Assembly (NCBI GenBank): GCA_024643985.1
Contig: JAHELW010000287.1
Coordinates: 1-36,871 of the forward strand
DNA length: 36,871 bases
Source of the DNA: Myxococcales bacterium
GTDB lineage: Bacteria; Myxococcota_A; Polyangia; Polyangiales; Houyiibacteriaceae
Reading direction: 5' to 3'
In this document: positions 34,627 to 36,871 of the stretch, piece by piece
Layout: every line of letters begins with the position of its first letter
How positions within the stretch are numbered: position 1 is the stretch's first letter
The notes under the pieces: model-generated
The model's input: only the letters and a program-made list of their open reading frames with translations
The model's database searches: none
What the model was told of the DNA's origin: nothing
Program-made: the position numbers and the translations under genes

Positions 34627-36741
34627 ATGGCTAGGAAATACCCACTCGAGAGAACGCGCAACATCGGCATCATGGCCCACATCGATGCCGGCAAGACGAC
34701 GACGACCGAGCGCATCCTCTATTACACCGGCGTCAACTACAAGATCGGCGAGGTGCACGACGGTGCCGCGACCATGGACTACATGGAGCAAGAGCAAGAG
34801 CGCGGCATCACGATCACGTCTGCGGCAACCACGTGTTTCTGGAGGCCGGAAGCCGGGCCGTACAGCGGGGATCAGCTCCGCATCAACATCATCGACACGC
34901 CCGGCCACGTCGACTTCACGATCGAGGTCGAGCGTTCGCTTCGCGTTCTCGATGGCGCCGTCGCAGTCTTCGACGGCAAAGAAGGCGTCGAGCCGCAGTC
35001 CGAAACCGTGTGGCGCCAGGCCGACCGGTATGGCGTTCCGCGCATTTGCTTCATCAACAAGATGGACAAAGCGGGCGCGGACTTTGGCGCGGCCTTTCAG
35101 TCGATCAAGGAGCGGCTCGGAGCGCCTGCGGTCGCCGTGCAGCTGCCGCTCGGCCAAGAGGCGGAGCTCGAGGGCGTCATCGATCTCGTGACCATGCAGG
35201 CCAACCGCTTCAAGGACGACACGCTCGGCGCCGAGTGGGAGGTCGAGGACATTCCCGAGGAGCTGATGGCGGAGGCCGAGGCGGCCCGCGCCACGCTGAT
35301 CGAGGCGGTCGCCGAGGTCGACGACGGGCTGATGGAGCGATACCTCGAGGGAGACACCGACTTCACGTCCGAGCAAATCATCGGCGCGCTTCGAAAGGGC
35401 TGCCTCGAGCAAAGCATCGTCCCCGTGCTCACCGGGTCTGCGTTCAAGAACAAGGGCGTACAGCAGCTTCTCGACGCCGTCGTGAACTTCCTCCCGTCGC
35501 CGCTCGACGTGCCGCCCATTCAGGGCGTCGACCCGGACGATCCCGAAAAGAAGATGGAGCGCAAGGCCTCCGACGACGAGCCGTTCAGCGCGCTTGCTTT
35601 CAAGATCATCAACGACCCCTTCGTCGGTCAGCTCACCTTTTTCCGCGTCTACTCGGGGGTCCTCCAGGCCGGGACCGGCGTGCTCAACTCCACCAAGGGC
35701 AGGAAGGAGCGGATCGGCCGTATTCTTCAGATGCACGCGAACAACCGCGAAGAGCTCAAAGAGATTCATGCGGGCAACATCGCGGCGGCCGTCGGCCTCA
35801 AGACTGCGACGACGGGCGATACGCTTTGCGACGACGATGCGCCGGTGATTCTCGAGCGCATGGATTTTCCCGACCCGGTCATTTCAGTCGCGATCGAGCC
35901 GAAGACCAAGGCAGACCAGGACAAGCTCGGCGTGGGCCTCGGAAAGCTCGCTGCGGAAGACCCGAGCTTTCGTGCGCACACCGATGAAGAGTCCGGGCAG
36001 ACCATCATCAGCGGGATGGGGGAGCTTCACCTCGAGATCATCGTCGACCGGCTGAAGCGCGAGTTCAAAGTCGACTCGAACGTGGGCGCACCTCAGGTCG
36101 CCTATCGCGAAACGATCACCAAAGAGATCGAGTCGGAGGGCCGATACGTCAAGCAGAGCGGCGGCCGCGGCATGTACGGCCACGTCTGGGTCAAGCTCGA
36201 GCCGATGGAGCCCGGCGGCGGGTACGAGTTCGAGAACAAGATCGTGGGCGGCGTGGTCCCGAAGGAGTACATCCCGGCGGTCCAAAAGGGCATCAGGGAC
36301 GCGATGACCCGCGGCGTGATGGCTGGCTATCCCGTCATCGACGTCAAGGCCTCCCTCTTCGACGGCTCCTATCACGACGTCGACTCGAGCCAGGCCGCAT
36401 TCGAGGTGGCGGGCTCGCTGGCGTTCCAAGAGGGCGCGAAGCGCGCGGGTATCCAGCTTCTCGAGCCGGTGATGGACGTCGAGGTTCGCGTCCCCGAGGA
36501 CTACATGGGGGACGTCATCGGGGACCTCAACTCGCGCCGCGGCCACGTCGGGGGAATGGATTCGGTGGGTGGTCTCCAGGTGATTCGCGCACTGGTGCCG
36601 CTCGCGAACATGTTTGGTTACGTCAACGACCTTCGCTCCAAAACGCAGGGGCGGGCGGTCTACACGATGCAGTTCAAGGAGTATCAGGCGGTGCCTTCAA
36701 GCATCGCTGAAGAAATCGTCGCCAAGGCGAAGGGCGGCTGA
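34627..36741 (+). CDS. fusA: Elongation factor G
   Basis: 704 residues from ATG 34627 ([29 protein letters not shown]); an in-frame GTG at 34525 would add 34 residues with no EF-G character. The GTPase motifs are [29 protein letters not shown] and NKMDKAGAD. Domains III to V follow, with [25 protein letters not shown] and the tail [27 protein letters not shown] drives tRNA-mRNA translocation and ribosome recycling. tuf starts 10 bases downstream. Confidence 0.98.
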   Translation: MARKYPLERTRNIGIMAHIDAGKTTTTERILYYTGVNYKIGEVHDGAATMDYMEQEQERGITITSAATTCFWRPEAGPYSGDQLRINIIDTPGHVDFTIEVERSLRVLDGAVAVFDGKEGVEPQSETVWRQADRYGVPRICFINKMDKAGADFGAAFQSIKERLGAPAVAVQLPLGQEAELEGVIDLVTMQANRFKDDTLGAEWEVEDIPEELMAEAEAARATLIEAVAEVDDGLMERYLEGDTDFTSEQIIGALRKGCLEQSIVPVLTGSAFKNKGVQQLLDAVVNFLPSPLDVPPIQGVDPDDPEKKMERKASDDEPFSALAFKIINDPFVGQLTFFRVYSGVLQAGTGVLNSTKGRKERIGRILQMHANNREELKEIHAGNIAAAVGLKTATTGDTLCDDDAPVILERMDFPDPVISVAIEPKTKADQDKLGVGLGKLAAEDPSFRAHTDEESGQTIISGMGELHLEIIVDRLKREFKVDSNVGAPQVAYRETITKEIESEGRYVKQSGGRGMYGHVWVKLEPMEPGGGYEFENKIVGGVVPKEYIPAVQKGIRDAMTRGVMAGYPVIDVKASLFDGSYHDVDSSQAAFEVAGSLAFQEGAKRAGIQLLEPVMDVEVRVPEDYMGDVIGDLNSRRGHVGGMDSVGGLQVIRALVPLANMFGYVNDLRSKTQGRAVYTMQFKEYQAVPSSIAEEIVAKAKGG

Positions 36742-36751
36742 GGAGCTAACG

Positions 36752-36871
36752 ATGGCGAAAGAAAAGTTTGTCCGGGACAAGCCACACATCAACGTAGGCA
36801 CGATCGGTCACATCGACCACGGCAAGACGACGCTGACGGCGGCGATCATGAAGGTGATGGCCGACGAGCAC
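36752..36871 (+). CDS. tuf: Elongation factor Tu (N-terminal fragment)
   Basis: First 40 residues, cut by the window edge: [20 protein letters not shown] followed by [28 protein letters not shown] is the EF-Tu P loop, with Ile where many bacteria have Val. AGGAG (36741-36745) sits 6 bases before the ATG. It completes the standard rpsL-rpsG-fusA-tuf order. Confidence 0.97.
   Translation, partial: MAKEKFVRDKPHINVGTIGHIDHGKTTLTAAIMKVMADEH

Overview
The window is GC-rich chromosomal DNA of a Gram-negative bacterium, most likely an uncultured Myxococcota or other deltaproteobacterial-type lineage. That placement is an inference. It rests on a System I cytochrome c maturation protein (CcmF fused to CcmH), lipoproteins with lipoboxes, a eukaryotic-like Ser/Thr kinase with a membrane anchor, an EF-Tu start reading GHIDHGK, and many GTG starts. 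There is no phage, insertion sequence or CRISPR array. Genes are packed tightly, many convergent pairs overlap at their 3' ends, and no gene-free stretch exceeds 300 bases. The longest are the rpsG-fusA spacer (226 nt), the thioesterase-crotonase spacer (196 nt, filled with repeats) and the rpsL leader (177 nt).

Layout. 1-4776: the tail of an unknown Pro/Ala-rich protein; a YyaL-type thioredoxin-domain protein; a DUF427 protein; an HxlR regulator with a C-terminal sterol-carrier-like domain, divergent from an NmrA-like reductase; and a hotdog thioesterase. 4777-4972: three copies of a REP-like palindromic unit between divergent genes. 4973-8721: a three-gene run of crotonase-fold protein, glyoxalase II and penicillin-acylase-family Ntn hydrolase. 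8718-11189 (minus): a DEDDh exonuclease, a CPBP-type membrane protein and an SDR in one tight operon. 11244-13294: GluQ-RS, a LuxR-type regulator and moaC. 13291-17950: a polysaccharide flippase-like protein (minus), a 2TM potassium channel with RCK domains, then dnaK with a clear terminator.

18077-22232 is a cytochrome c maturation locus: a CcmF-CcmH fusion followed, with overlapping start and stop codons, by a small CcmI-like membrane protein and an unrecognised 397-residue secreted/membrane protein. This is the most interesting functional unit here. 22293-25529 holds ssb, a 4-TM protein, tlyA, a small lipoprotein directly behind a tRNA-Gln(UUG) gene with a good promoter, and a DUF3124 protein. 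25532-29171 (minus) is a probable pabB, SBF transporter, DUF1254/DUF1214 lipoprotein run. 29220-33348 holds a lipoprotein predicted to be a seven-bladed propeller, a membrane Ser/Thr kinase and a TPR-like exported protein. 33433 to the end is the str operon (rpsL, rpsG, fusA, start of tuf) with a recognisable promoter.

I did not find a clear-cut new defence or mobile system. The best candidates for a second look are the CcmF-CcmH fusion with its two partner genes, the REP-like triplet abutting two start codons, the potassium channel with an altered selectivity filter, the unusual S12 insertion, and catalytic-motif losses in the crotonase and the CPBP protein.
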